Of a stretch of 51,726 bases of DNA, positions 18,509 through 26,587 are shown in pieces (position 1 is the first letter of the stretch; each line of letters starts with the position of its first letter). The DNA is from Flavobacterium collinsii (GTDB lineage: Bacteria; Bacteroidota; Bacteroidia; Flavobacteriales; Flavobacteriaceae). The position numbers and the translations under genes were made by a program. The notes under the pieces are model-generated. The model worked only from the letters and a program-made list of their open reading frames with translations. It ran no database searches and was not told the DNA's origin. The stretch spans positions 1 to 51,726 of the forward strand of contig NZ_CADCST010000073.1 in assembly GCF_902804485.1 (NCBI RefSeq). Direction: 5' to 3'.

Positions 18509-19036
18509 ATGAAATCAAAATTAATTGCCCTCTCCTTCTTCTTATCTTTATTTTTAAGCTCTTGTGATGCAGTAGATGATTTATTGACGTTTACTATTTC
18601 CAACGAAACTTCGATTCAGATTAAAAGCACTTCTCCTATCAATTTGCCTTCAGAAATTATTACGCCTGATGTGACTACGAATTCGTCTGCCGAATTTGAA
18701 AACAATAAAACGAAAGCCAGTTTAGTAAAAGATGTTAAGTTGAAATCGCTTAAATTAATGATTACAAACCCAACCGATAAAACATTTACGTTTTTAAAAT
18801 CTGTTCATTTGTATATTTCCACCACAGATTCTGATGAAATAGAACTTGCCTATCAGGATAACATTAATGCCTCAACTAACAGTATCGATTTAATTTGCAC
18901 GGATGCAAGACTCGATCAGTACATTAAAGCCGATAAATATAAAATCAGAACAAAAGTTACTTTAAAAGAAACGCTTACCAAAGATGTAACCGTAAAAGCA
19001 GAAATGAAGTTTAGAGTGACTGCGGATCCGTTTTAA
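18509..19036 (+). CDS. Small lipoprotein of unknown function
   Basis: The 175-residue product has a clear lipobox (L-S-S-C, Cys19). The remainder is beta-rich with alternating hydrophobic residues and resembles a single immunoglobulin-like or LEA14-like sandwich. No catalytic motif is visible. It stands alone between repeat-rich intergenic regions and is convergent with the next gene. Confidence 0.75.
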   Translation: MKSKLIALSFFLSLFLSSCDAVDDLLTFTISNETSIQIKSTSPINLPSEIITPDVTTNSSAEFENNKTKASLVKDVKLKSLKLMITNPTDKTFTFLKSVHLYISTTDSDEIELAYQDNINASTNSIDLICTDARLDQYIKADKYKIRTKVTLKETLTKDVTVKAEMKFRVTADPF

Positions 19037-19040
19037 TCTT

Positions 19041-19160
19041 AAGGTACAAAGTGACAAAGCAACAAAGGTTCAGAGGTAAAAGTATTAAAACTTTGCTCCT
19101 CTGAACTTTTGTCCTTTAAATCTCTGTTACTTTGAACCTTTGCAACTTTGAACCTCTTAC
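19041..19160. repeat. Degenerate inverted repeat of AAAGGTTCAGAGG-type words between convergent genes
   Basis: Words such as ACAAAGTGACAAAG and AAGGTTCAGAGG on the left are mirrored by CCTCTGAACTTTTG and TTTGAACCTTTGCAAC on the right. The arrangement can fold into a long imperfect hairpin and may act as a terminator for both flanking genes. It is built like the repeat at 18301-18450 but from different words. Confidence 0.7.
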
Positions 19161-19161
19161 T

Positions 19162-19875
19162 CTATTCTTTTGTCACAATAATCGATGCCTTAAATCCTGC
19201 GGCGAGATTATCCCAATAATCATTGGTTACTAATTGACCTTTATCATCGTAGACTTGAATTTCGGCGGTATTTCCACCTAAGGTACCTATATTCAGTGCT
19301 TCAAAATCAAGTTTATTAAAGCCATCTGTCAGCATAATTTTTACGTCTTTGAAACTGGAATCCAAAAACAGCTGATCTTTTATTACTTTATCGTTAGAAG
19401 ACACTTTAACCAAATCGCCATCAATGGCTCCAAAGTCACGGAATTTCACTATAAAATATTGCGATTTTGTTCTAAAATCACCTAAAGAAATATTTCTTTT
19501 TACCAATGTTCCGCGTCCTTCTTTTAAACCAGCATCTCTTAGAGCTTTATCTAAATCTTTCTCCATTTTTGGCACGTAACGATCTCCTGGATTGGCAAAA
19601 TCAGTTTCGGTAGACATCGTGAATTTACTTTTTTCGGCTCCAATCTGAAATTGAGATTTTGGCGTAATACTGGTATTATCAAAAACATTAGGAGTTTTAA
19701 TACCGGGCATATCCAAATTTTCACCCTGTGGATCTTTTATTTCCGGAATTGGGGTCTTTTTCGGTTTTGCCCCAAATTTTGGTGCTGCAATAGGCTTGAA
19801 TTTCGTTCCAAATTCCTTTTGTGCTGATACAGTGACAGCAGTAAAAAATAATATAAAAAATAGGATGTGTTTCAT
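19162..19875 (-). CDS. Secreted protein of unknown function
   Basis: The 237-residue product has a Sec signal peptide (cleavage after V-S-A-Q, about residue 19). Next comes a Pro/Lys-rich low-complexity stretch at about 20-65. The C-terminal part (about 105-237) is probably beta-rich; it contains I-M-L-T-D-G-F-N-K-L-D-F-E-A-L-N-I-G and ends in a strand (F-K-A-S-I-I-V-T-K-E). No known catalytic motif is seen. The gene is monocistronic, convergent with the lipoprotein gene and divergent from cbpA. Confidence 0.75.
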   Translation of the reverse strand: MKHILFFILFFTAVTVSAQKEFGTKFKPIAAPKFGAKPKKTPIPEIKDPQGENLDMPGIKTPNVFDNTSITPKSQFQIGAEKSKFTMSTETDFANPGDRYVPKMEKDLDKALRDAGLKEGRGTLVKRNISLGDFRTKSQYFIVKFRDFGAIDGDLVKVSSNDKVIKDQLFLDSSFKDVKIMLTDGFNKLDFEALNIGTLGGNTAEIQVYDDKGQLVTNDYWDNLAAGFKASIIVTKE

Positions 19876-20321
19876 TGAAAAAGTATTATCGAATCGGCTT
19901 TTATAATTGGAATAAAACAGGGTCTGGCTTCACAAAAATAATATAATATCATTAGGCACTACAACTTTAAGAGTTTTATAACACTATATTATGCATTTTT
20001 TTGGAATCAAAAAACCTGCCAAAAACTGTGAATCGGAGCAAAATTAATTCCAAATACCAAATACCAAACTCCAAATTCCAAATGCCAAATCAATCGGGAC
20101 TTTTGAAACTGTAGAAATGTTATTTTTTTAAGATTCGGAAAGCATCGTTTTGATAATTAACAACTTATTCCTAACTTCAATCTTTTTAAAAGCAGCACTA
20201 CAGATGATCCTCTGCAAAAAAATTATTCAAAACATAGAAATAATTACGCTCAACATGCAACAAATACTCTTATCCCTTTAAAATACCTGATGAAATAGCT
20301 AATTTATTAAATTTTCAAGCC
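19876..20321. other. Divergent intergenic region with a heptamer tandem repeat
   Basis: No gene is seen in these 446 bases. Six tandem 7-base units of the form CCAAAYN run from 20050 to 20091. The rest is AT-rich and must contain the promoters of the secreted-protein gene and of cbpA, but I could not place them. Confidence 0.6.
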
Positions 20322-21242
20322 ATGGATTATATTGATTATTATAAAGTATTAGAAATCACAAAGTCTGCAACTGAAGCAGAAATCAAAAAAGCTTACCGGA
20401 AACTGGCACGAAAATACCATCCCGATCTGAATCCGAATGACAAAGAAGCGGAAAGAAAATTCAAGGAAATAAATGAAGCCAACGAAGTTTTAAGCAATCC
20501 GGAGAATCGTAAAAAATACGACAAGTACGGAAAAGACTGGAAACATGCGGACGAGTTTGAAAAAGCAGGTTACGATCCCAACCAGCAACAGTATTCCAGA
20601 CAACAGCAAGGCAACCAAAGTTACACTGATTTTAGCGGAGGAGATTTTTCAGAAAGTGATTTCTCCGATTTCTTCAATTCTATGTATGGATCTTCAGGAA
20701 GAAGCTCCAGAAGTCAGGCAAAGTATCGAGGACAGGATTTTAATGCCGAATTACAGTTAGATCTTGCGGCTGCTTATACCTCTCACAAACAGAACTTAAG
20801 TGTTAATGGAAAAAACATCCGAATCACTATCCCGGCAGGAGTCGAAAACGGACAGATAATAAAAATTCCTAATCATGGCGCTCCCGGTGCAAATGGTGGT
20901 CCGAATGGCGATTTGTACATTACTTTTTTAATCGATAACAATTCCGATTTCAAACGCGAAGGCAATAATTTATACGCCGATGTTGAACTGGATTTATACA
21001 CTGCTATTTTAGGAGGAGAAATTTTTGTGACCACTTTTGATGGAAAAGTAAAAATAAAAGTACCTGCCGAAACCCAACCCGGAACTAAGGTAAAACTAAA
21101 AGGAAAAGGATTTCCCGTGTACAAAAAAGAGAATCAATTTGGCGATTTATACATTACCTACACCATAAAAATCCCAACCAAACTGTCTGCAAAGGAAAAA
21201 GAATTATTCGAAGAACTAGCTAAATTAAGAAATCATGAGTAG
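20322..21242 (+). CDS. cbpA: DnaJ-like co-chaperone (CbpA type)
   Basis: This 306-residue co-chaperone stimulates DnaK. It has a J domain at about 4-68 with the HPD motif at 33-35 and a Gly/Ser/Gln-rich linker at about 85-135. The C-terminal substrate-binding region (about 140-300) has I-P-A-G-V-E-N-G-Q and [17 protein letters not shown] segments. There is no Cys-rich zinc finger, which separates CbpA from DnaJ. The stop overlaps the start of the CbpM-like gene by 8 bp. Confidence 0.93.
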   Translation: MDYIDYYKVLEITKSATEAEIKKAYRKLARKYHPDLNPNDKEAERKFKEINEANEVLSNPENRKKYDKYGKDWKHADEFEKAGYDPNQQQYSRQQQGNQSYTDFSGGDFSESDFSDFFNSMYGSSGRSSRSQAKYRGQDFNAELQLDLAAAYTSHKQNLSVNGKNIRITIPAGVENGQIIKIPNHGAPGANGGPNGDLYITFLIDNNSDFKREGNNLYADVELDLYTAILGGEIFVTTFDGKVKIKVPAETQPGTKVKLKGKGFPVYKKENQFGDLYITYTIKIPTKLSAKEKELFEELAKLRNHE

Positions 21243-21540
21243 TAAAAACTTAATCCAGATAAAACAATTTTGTTTGTACCACGAAATTGAAAATACCTTC
21301 ATCACGGAGTTGCACAACTATGGTTTGATCGAAATTATAGTGTTTGAAGAAGACGAATATTTTCAACCCGAACAATTACCGGCAGTCGAAAAAATGATAC
21401 GTCTTCATTACGACCTGAAAATTAATCTTGAAGGCCTTGATGTCATTGCAAACTTACTCAACAAAATAGAAACACTGCAGCAAAATCTTACTACAACCCA
21501 AAACAAACTTCGGCTTTATGAGCAGCATCAAATCGATTAA
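21235..21540 (+). CDS. cbpM: CbpM-like chaperone modulator
   Basis: The 101-residue protein has a MerR-like N-terminal helical region ([19 protein letters not shown]) and a C-terminal coiled coil (about 75-97), as in CbpM. CbpM binds the J domain of CbpA and blocks its action on DnaK. The 8-bp overlap with cbpA indicates coupled translation and supports the pairing. Confidence 0.85.
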   Translation: MSSKNLIQIKQFCLYHEIENTFITELHNYGLIEIIVFEEDEYFQPEQLPAVEKMIRLHYDLKINLEGLDVIANLLNKIETLQQNLTTTQNKLRLYEQHQID

Positions 21541-21706
21541 AAAACAGATTTTCATTATTGAAAATATCACAAAAAAGAATGAATCCCGAAATGATTTCAA
21601 TTCGATCGCGCTCATTTTTATCGGCATAATTCATAAATTGCAACCCTATTAACAAATCGAAATTTGCCTAAAAAACAAAAAAAGCAAATTCAATAAACCA
21701 TAAAAA

Positions 21707-22090
21707 ATGAAAAGAGAAAACATCTTAACAGGATCGCCTTGGGAGGACAAAATGGGATATTGCCGTGCGGTAAGAATTGGCAACATCATTGAAGTCTCAG
21801 GAACTGTGGCTATTGTTGATGGTGAAAAAGTAAAAGCCGATGATGCTTATGCCCAAACCTATAACATCCTGGAGCGCGTTGAAAAAGTTTTAGAAGATTT
21901 AAATGTTGGAATGAAAGATGTCATCAGAACACGAATTTTCACAACGGATATTTCGACTTTTGAAGAAGTAGCGAGAGCGCACTCTTCATTTTTTAAAGAC
22001 ATTAAACCTACAACCGGTTTTTATGAAATCAGTAAACTGGTTGCACCGGAATATTTAGTTGAAATAGAATTTACAGCTGTTGTACAATAA
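21707..22090 (+). CDS. Rid-family (YjgF/YER057c/UK114) protein lacking the RidA arginine
   Basis: The 127-residue protein has the Rid fold pattern (V-R-I-G-N-I-I-E-V-S-G-T-V, D-V-I-R-T-R-I-F-T-T-D-I, and V-E-I-E-F-T-A-V-V at the end). RidA deaminates reactive enamines and imines with an Arg in an A-R-S-x-V-E-V setting. The matching segment here reads G-F-Y-E-I-S-K-L, with no Arg. It therefore fits the Rid groups that lack this residue, whose activities are not known. It is monocistronic, 166 bp after cbpM. Confidence 0.88.
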   Translation: MKRENILTGSPWEDKMGYCRAVRIGNIIEVSGTVAIVDGEKVKADDAYAQTYNILERVEKVLEDLNVGMKDVIRTRIFTTDISTFEEVARAHSSFFKDIKPTTGFYEISKLVAPEYLVEIEFTAVVQ

Positions 22091-22097
22091 TTTTTCG

Positions 22098-22191
22098 GCC
22101 ACGAATTCACGATTTTTTTAGCCACTGATTAAGGGATTAAAAAGATTATTTTTGTCTAAATTAAAATTCGTTGTATTCGTGAATTCGTGGC
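22098..22191. repeat. Inverted repeat built on CACGAATTCACGA words
   Basis: Perfect 15-bp arms (22098-22112 and 22177-22191, GCCACGAATTCACGA and its complement) enclose 64 bases between the Rid gene and the CLC gene. An in-frame GTG start for the CLC gene falls inside the right arm, so the ATG at 22211 is preferred. Confidence 0.75.
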
Positions 22192-22210
22192 TAAAAAACT
22201 AACTATATTA

Positions 22211-23446
22211 ATGGCTTTTCAAAACCCCAAAAAAACACTCCTTACTATTTTCAAATGGATTCTCATTTGTATTCTAATTGGTATTCTGTCCGGATCTGCT
22301 TCGGCATTTTTCTTAGTTTCTTTAGAATGGGTTACACAATTTAGAATACAGCACGACTGGCTAATCTGGTTTTTACCTTTTGGTGGATTAATAGTCGGAT
22401 TGAGTTATTATTACTGGGGAGAATCTGTCGCAAAAGGCAATAATTTACTACTCGAAGAATACGAAAATCCCCAAAAAGTCATTCCGTTTAAAATGGCTCC
22501 ACTTGTACTTTTAGGAACCTTACTCACGCATTTATTCGGAGGTTCTGCAGGGCGCGAAGGTACAGCAGTACAAATGGGCGGCGCTATCGCCGATCAGTTT
22601 ACAAAACTTTTCAAACTGGATAATACTGAACGCAGAATTCTAATCATCCTCGGAATCAGTGCAGGTTTTGCCTCTGTTTTTGGAACTCCGCTCGCAGGAG
22701 CAATTTTCGCGTTGGAAGTTTTATATTTTAGTAAAATCAATTTCAAGAGTATCCTATTGTCCTTTTTGGTCGCTTATGCCGCTTATTTTACAGTCGAATT
22801 CTGGCAAGTAAAACACACGCATTACAACATTCCGATTGTTCCTGAAATTAGCGCAACGACTTTATTTTATGTGATTGTGATCGGTGTTTTATCCGGTTTC
22901 GCAGCTTTGCTTTTCTCGAGAAGCACCCATTTCTGGGGATCTCTTTTTTCAAAAAAAATCAAATATCCTCCGCTACGTCCTTTTATCGGTGGAATTGTTT
23001 TAGCCATGGCTATCGCAGGTTTCGGACTAACGAAATTCTCTGGTTTAGGAGTACCTGTAATTGTAGATTCCTTTTCAAACGCTAATCTCTGGTACGACTT
23101 CCTGCTTAAAATTCTCTTCACCGGATTTACACTGGGAGCAGGTTTTAAAGGTGGTGAAGTGACTCCATTGTTCTTTGTGGGGGCTACTTTAGGAAGCACT
23201 TTGTCTTTAATAATTCCACTACCAATTGCTTTTCTAGCTGGTCTTGGATTTGTAGCCGTATTTTCGGGAGCTACCCACACCCCTATCGCCTGCACCATTA
23301 TGGGTATGGAGCTTTTTGGTATCCAATCTGGAATTTTCATCGCTATCGCCTGCACCATAGCCTACTTTTCATCCGGTTCTGTCGGAATTTATAAATCGCA
23401 AATTGTAAAAGGAGCCAAGTATAAATTGTATCAGAAGTGGCTTTGA
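22211..23446 (+). CDS. CLC-family anion transporter with CLC-F (fluoride/proton antiporter) features
   Basis: The 411-residue polytopic protein has the CLC motifs. The gating segment G-R-E-G-T is at 114-118 (gating Glu116), then G-T-P-L-A-G-A-I-F-A-L-E-V at 158-170, and G-F-K-G-G-E-V-T-P-L-F-F later. In place of the chloride-selective G-S-G-I-P it has G-N-N-L-L at 76-80, and Val170 sits where the inner proton glutamate of chloride exchangers lies. G-N-N-L-I-like plus G-R-E-G-T/V and no inner glutamate is the pattern of fluoride-exporting CLC-F proteins. No fluoride riboswitch was recognised upstream. A GTG start at 22187 lies inside a repeat and was not used. Confidence 0.85.
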   Translation: MAFQNPKKTLLTIFKWILICILIGILSGSASAFFLVSLEWVTQFRIQHDWLIWFLPFGGLIVGLSYYYWGESVAKGNNLLLEEYENPQKVIPFKMAPLVLLGTLLTHLFGGSAGREGTAVQMGGAIADQFTKLFKLDNTERRILIILGISAGFASVFGTPLAGAIFALEVLYFSKINFKSILLSFLVAYAAYFTVEFWQVKHTHYNIPIVPEISATTLFYVIVIGVLSGFAALLFSRSTHFWGSLFSKKIKYPPLRPFIGGIVLAMAIAGFGLTKFSGLGVPVIVDSFSNANLWYDFLLKILFTGFTLGAGFKGGEVTPLFFVGATLGSTLSLIIPLPIAFLAGLGFVAVFSGATHTPIACTIMGMELFGIQSGIFIAIACTIAYFSSGSVGIYKSQIVKGAKYKLYQKWL

Positions 23447-23797
23447 TTTAGTTTTCGGTACTCAGTGACAGTTTTCAGTCTCAGTTTTCAGTCTCAGTAT
23501 TCAGTCTCAGTATTCAGTCTCAGTATTCAGTCTCAGTATTCAGTCTCAGTTTTCAGTCTCAGTTTTCAGTCACGGTGTTCGATTTTCAAAATAGTTATTT
23601 TCCATAGGGAATCGATAGATTTTTGCATATCGAAAACTGTGATTGCGTCTTTTTATGACAATCTATAAACTGAGACTCGCACTGAACACTACGACCAAGA
23701 CCCAATACTGAGACTGAACACTGAACACTGCGACTGAAAATTGAATACCAAACAAAATCATTTCACATTACATTAAAAAAATGTAAATTCGCACACT
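23447..23797. other. Intergenic region with a 13-bp tandem repeat and its inverted relatives
   Basis: No credible gene. A tandem array occupies 23472-23575, and about 23665-23750 holds complementary words (ACTGAGACTGAACACTG-like), so the region could fold back on itself. A TAAATTCG box (a relaxed -7 element) at 23784-23791 lies 6 bp before the DHH gene and, if used, would give a leaderless or near-leaderless transcript. Confidence 0.6.
23472..23575 (+). repeat. Tandem array of eight 13-bp units
   Basis: The unit is TTTTCAGTCTCAG or TATTCAGTCTCAG. Units 1, 2 and 7 begin TTTT and units 3-6 begin TATT. The eighth unit is degenerate after TTTTCAGTC. There are no spacers, so it is not a CRISPR. 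The array is translatable, but only as a repetitive nonsense peptide. Confidence 0.92.
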
Positions 23798-24802
23798 ATG
23801 AAAATACAAGATATTCAAGCGATACAATTATTACTCGCAACCCCAAAGAAAATCGCTATCATTCCGCATAGAGGTCCTGACGGTGATGCTATGGGTTCAA
23901 CCTTAGGTTTATACCATTTTTTATTAAAAAACAATCATCAGCCAACGGTGATTGCACCGAATGATTTTCCGGATTTTTTAGCCTGGCTTCCGGGTTCTGA
24001 AACGGTTAAAATTTTTGAAAAAGATACCGAAAACTGTACCCAAATATTAGAAGAAGCTGAGCTTATTTTTACACTCGATTTTAATGCTTTTCATCGTACC
24101 GGTGAAATGGAACATACCCTAGCGAAGCTAACTGCTCCGTTTATCATGATCGATCATCACCAAAAACCGGATGATTATGCTCTTTATACGTATTCGGACA
24201 CTTCCTTTGGATCTACTTGTGAAATGGTTTATAATTTCATTTCTTTCTTAGGTAAAAAAGAAGATTTAGACAAAACCATCGCCACTTGTATTTACACAGG
24301 AATACTAACAGATTCCGGCTCTTTTCGTTTTCCGGGAACGACAGGAAATACACACCGTATCATTGCAGATCTAATTGATTTAGGTGTTGAAAATACCCAA
24401 ATTCCAATTTTATTGTTTGACAACAGTTCATACAGCCGTTTACAATTGTTAGGCCGTGCATTACAAAACATGAAAGTTCTGGAAGAGCATAAAACCTCTT
24501 ACACTTCGCTTACTCAGGATGAACTGGATTCTTTTAATTATGCAAAAGGAGACACCGAAGGCGTTGTTAATTATGGATTGAGTATAAAAGGTATCGTTTT
24601 TACTGCTATTTTTATCGAAAATAAAGAAGAAAAAATCATCAAAATCTCTTTCCGTTCACAAGGAGGATTTGACGTAAATCAGTTTGCCAGAGATCATTTT
24701 AATGGTGGCGGACATAGTAATGCAGCAGGAGGAAGATCAGATGTTTCGATGGAAGAAACCTTAAAGAAATTTGAAGATTTAGTAAACAAACTAAAAATAT
24801 AA
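23798..24802 (+). CDS. nrnA: DHH/DHHA1 phosphoesterase (NrnA-like nanoRNase / pAp phosphatase)
   Basis: The 334-residue protein hydrolyses short oligoribonucleotides and/or 3'-phosphoadenosine 5'-phosphate in the cytoplasm. The metal-binding DHH motifs are visible: H-R-G-P-D-G-D-A with His24, Asp28 and Asp30; Asp94 in T-L-D-F-N; and D-H-H at 119-121. The DHHA1 motif G-G-G-H-S-N-A-A-G-G is near the C-terminus. gldI follows 8 bp later, so the two are probably co-transcribed. Confidence 0.92.
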   Translation: MKIQDIQAIQLLLATPKKIAIIPHRGPDGDAMGSTLGLYHFLLKNNHQPTVIAPNDFPDFLAWLPGSETVKIFEKDTENCTQILEEAELIFTLDFNAFHRTGEMEHTLAKLTAPFIMIDHHQKPDDYALYTYSDTSFGSTCEMVYNFISFLGKKEDLDKTIATCIYTGILTDSGSFRFPGTTGNTHRIIADLIDLGVENTQIPILLFDNSSYSRLQLLGRALQNMKVLEEHKTSYTSLTQDELDSFNYAKGDTEGVVNYGLSIKGIVFTAIFIENKEEKIIKISFRSQGGFDVNQFARDHFNGGGHSNAAGGRSDVSMEETLKKFEDLVNKLKI

Positions 24803-24810
24803 CCCACATT

Positions 24811-25452
24811 ATGAACTACTTAAAACGAAGCAGTTGCGCCCTACTTTTTGCTGTTTTATTGGTTAGCTGTAAACAACATGAAGACGCAAGAAGACCTATT
24901 TCTCAGGCTTCAGGTACTTTCATGAAAAAATCAGCCGATCGAAATAAAAAATTAGTAGCCAATGAAGAGGATGTTATCAAAAAGATAATCAAAAGTAATC
25001 CGAAAATAAAATACTATGCAACCAGAAAAGGATACTGGCTGTATTATGACGAACGAAATGAAACCGATCTAAAGACTCCTAAAAAAGGCGACATCGCTTA
25101 TTTTAATCTGGAAGTAAAAGACATAAACGGTAAAATAATCTACTCAGAAGCCGATCTTGGACCGCAGACCTATTATGTAGACAAGCAGGACATTATGATG
25201 GGATTACGCGATGGTATCAAAATGATGCATAAAAATGAAACCGTGACCTTCTTATTCCCTTCTCATATCGCCTACGGCTATCACGGAGACAACAAAAAAA
25301 TAGGACCAAATCAATCCTTAATGTGTACCGTTACACTTCGCAATTTTGTACCGGATCCGACCGCTGCACCAGCAAAAACGGCTACACAAACGCCTAAAAC
25401 AACGGCTCCTAAACCCGTAACTCAGACTAAAAAAGATACATTAAACCCATAA
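24811..25452 (+). CDS. gldI: Gliding-motility lipoprotein GldI, FKBP-type peptidyl-prolyl isomerase
   Basis: The 213-residue protein has a lipobox (L-V-S-C, Cys20) and an FKBP-type domain at about 85-180 (G-D-I-A-Y-F-N-L-E-V, M-G-L-R-D-G-I, F-P-S-H-I-A-Y-G-Y). A Thr/Pro/Lys-rich tail follows. GldI is required for gliding in Flavobacterium johnsoniae and is thought to fold periplasmic parts of the gliding/type IX secretion machinery. It lies directly upstream of two further PPIase genes on the same strand, making a folding-factor cluster. Confidence 0.88.
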   Translation: MNYLKRSSCALLFAVLLVSCKQHEDARRPISQASGTFMKKSADRNKKLVANEEDVIKKIIKSNPKIKYYATRKGYWLYYDERNETDLKTPKKGDIAYFNLEVKDINGKIIYSEADLGPQTYYVDKQDIMMGLRDGIKMMHKNETVTFLFPSHIAYGYHGDNKKIGPNQSLMCTVTLRNFVPDPTAAPAKTATQTPKTTAPKPVTQTKKDTLNP

Positions 25453-25468
25453 AAACAACCGCTAAAAA

Positions 25469-26545
25469 ATGAAAAAAAGTATTCTACTAGTATTACTTGC
25501 CGTTAGTTCATTATACTCTTGTAAAGACGAACACAGCAACTTACCTGATGGTTTATATGCCGATATTGAAACCAATAAAGGACACATTATTGTTGAATTA
25601 GATTATAAAAAAGCACCTGTTACGGTTGCTAATTTTGTAACCTTAGCCGAAGGTAAAAGCGAGTTTGTAACCAAAGATTATCTTAAAGGCAAACCTTTTT
25701 ATGACGGATTAAAATTTCACAGGGTTATTGACAATTTTATGATTCAAACCGGAGATCCAGAAGGAACAGGTTCAGGAGATGCAGGATACAGATTTAAAGA
25801 TGAAATCACCGATTTGAAATTTGACAAAGCGGGGGTTTTGGCAATGGCAAACAATGGTCCGGCTACTAACAGCAGTCAGTTTTTTATCACTCACCTTGAA
25901 ACTCCATGGTTAGACGGAAAGCACACTATTTTTGGTCATGTTGTTGAAAAAGGACAAGAAGTTGTCAATCAGATCAAACAGGACGATAAAATTGTTTCGG
26001 TAAAAATCATCAGAAACGGTGAGGCTGCCAAAAAGTTTGATGCTGTAAAAGTATTTCACGATTATTTCTCTGAAATTGCCAAAGAAAAAAGCAAATATAA
26101 CGGAGTACAAAAAGAAAAAGTAGCTTACTTAGCTTCAATAAAACCTAAAGCAACCAAAACTAATTCAGGTTTAGAGTACGTAATTACTGAAAAAGGAACG
26201 GGTAAAAAACCGACTACAGGAGCGCAATTATACATTAATTATTCAGGCTTTTTAGAAGACGGAACTTTATTTGATTCAAGTGTTGAAGAAGTTAATAAAG
26301 CTTTCGGGAAATTTGATGCTGCAAGAGCTGAAGCAAAAGGATATCAGCCAATTCCTTTCCAGGCTGGACGTAAAGACGGAATGATTCCTGGTTTTATTGA
26401 AGGAATTGAACAACTTTCATTTGGAGACAAAGCAGTTCTTTTTATTCCGGCGCACCTGGCATACGGATCAACCGGTGCGGGAGGAGTAATTCCGCCAAAT
26501 GCAAATATTATTTTCGAAATTCAATTATTAGAGAAACCACAATAG
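25469..26545 (+). CDS. Lipoprotein fusing a cyclophilin and an FKBP domain
   Basis: The 358-residue protein has lipid Cys18. The cyclophilin domain (about 30-200) has F-H-R-V-I-D-N-F-M-I-Q-T-G, Q-F-F-I-T and W-L-D-G-K-H-T-I-F-G, so the catalytic Arg and the cyclosporin-contact Trp are present. The FKBP domain (about 245-358) has I-N-Y-S-G, D-G-M-I-P-G-F-I-E-G and A-Y-G-S-T-G-A-G-G-V-I-P-P-N. Both halves therefore look active. This order (cyclophilin then FKBP) is the dual-family immunophilin layout reported from Flavobacterium-type bacteria. It probably folds outer-membrane or secreted proteins with GldI. Confidence 0.93.
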   Translation: MKKSILLVLLAVSSLYSCKDEHSNLPDGLYADIETNKGHIIVELDYKKAPVTVANFVTLAEGKSEFVTKDYLKGKPFYDGLKFHRVIDNFMIQTGDPEGTGSGDAGYRFKDEITDLKFDKAGVLAMANNGPATNSSQFFITHLETPWLDGKHTIFGHVVEKGQEVVNQIKQDDKIVSVKIIRNGEAAKKFDAVKVFHDYFSEIAKEKSKYNGVQKEKVAYLASIKPKATKTNSGLEYVITEKGTGKKPTTGAQLYINYSGFLEDGTLFDSSVEEVNKAFGKFDAARAEAKGYQPIPFQAGRKDGMIPGFIEGIEQLSFGDKAVLFIPAHLAYGSTGAGGVIPPNANIIFEIQLLEKPQ

Positions 26546-26587
26546 TTTATTTAAAAGAAACCAACATAGACTTAAATTCGGAACATC

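Noticed and set aside
22187..22210. GTG start for the CLC gene
   Set aside because: It lies inside the right arm of an intergenic inverted repeat; the ATG at 22211 leaves all CLC motifs intact.
22091..22210. Fluoride riboswitch upstream of the CLC-F-like gene
   Set aside because: I looked for the crcB-motif pseudoknot pattern and saw only the CACGAATTC inverted repeat.
22867..23358. 163-residue ORF opposite the CLC gene
   Set aside because: Antisense shadow of a gene with clear CLC motifs; no domain or start signal.
23472..23575. CRISPR-like array
   Set aside because: Units are contiguous with no unique spacers and no cas genes are nearby.
23465..23668. 67-residue open frame with Ser/Gln/Phe/Val repeats
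   Set aside because: It is only the translation of the 13-bp tandem array and its flank; composition is repetitive and no start signal is evident.
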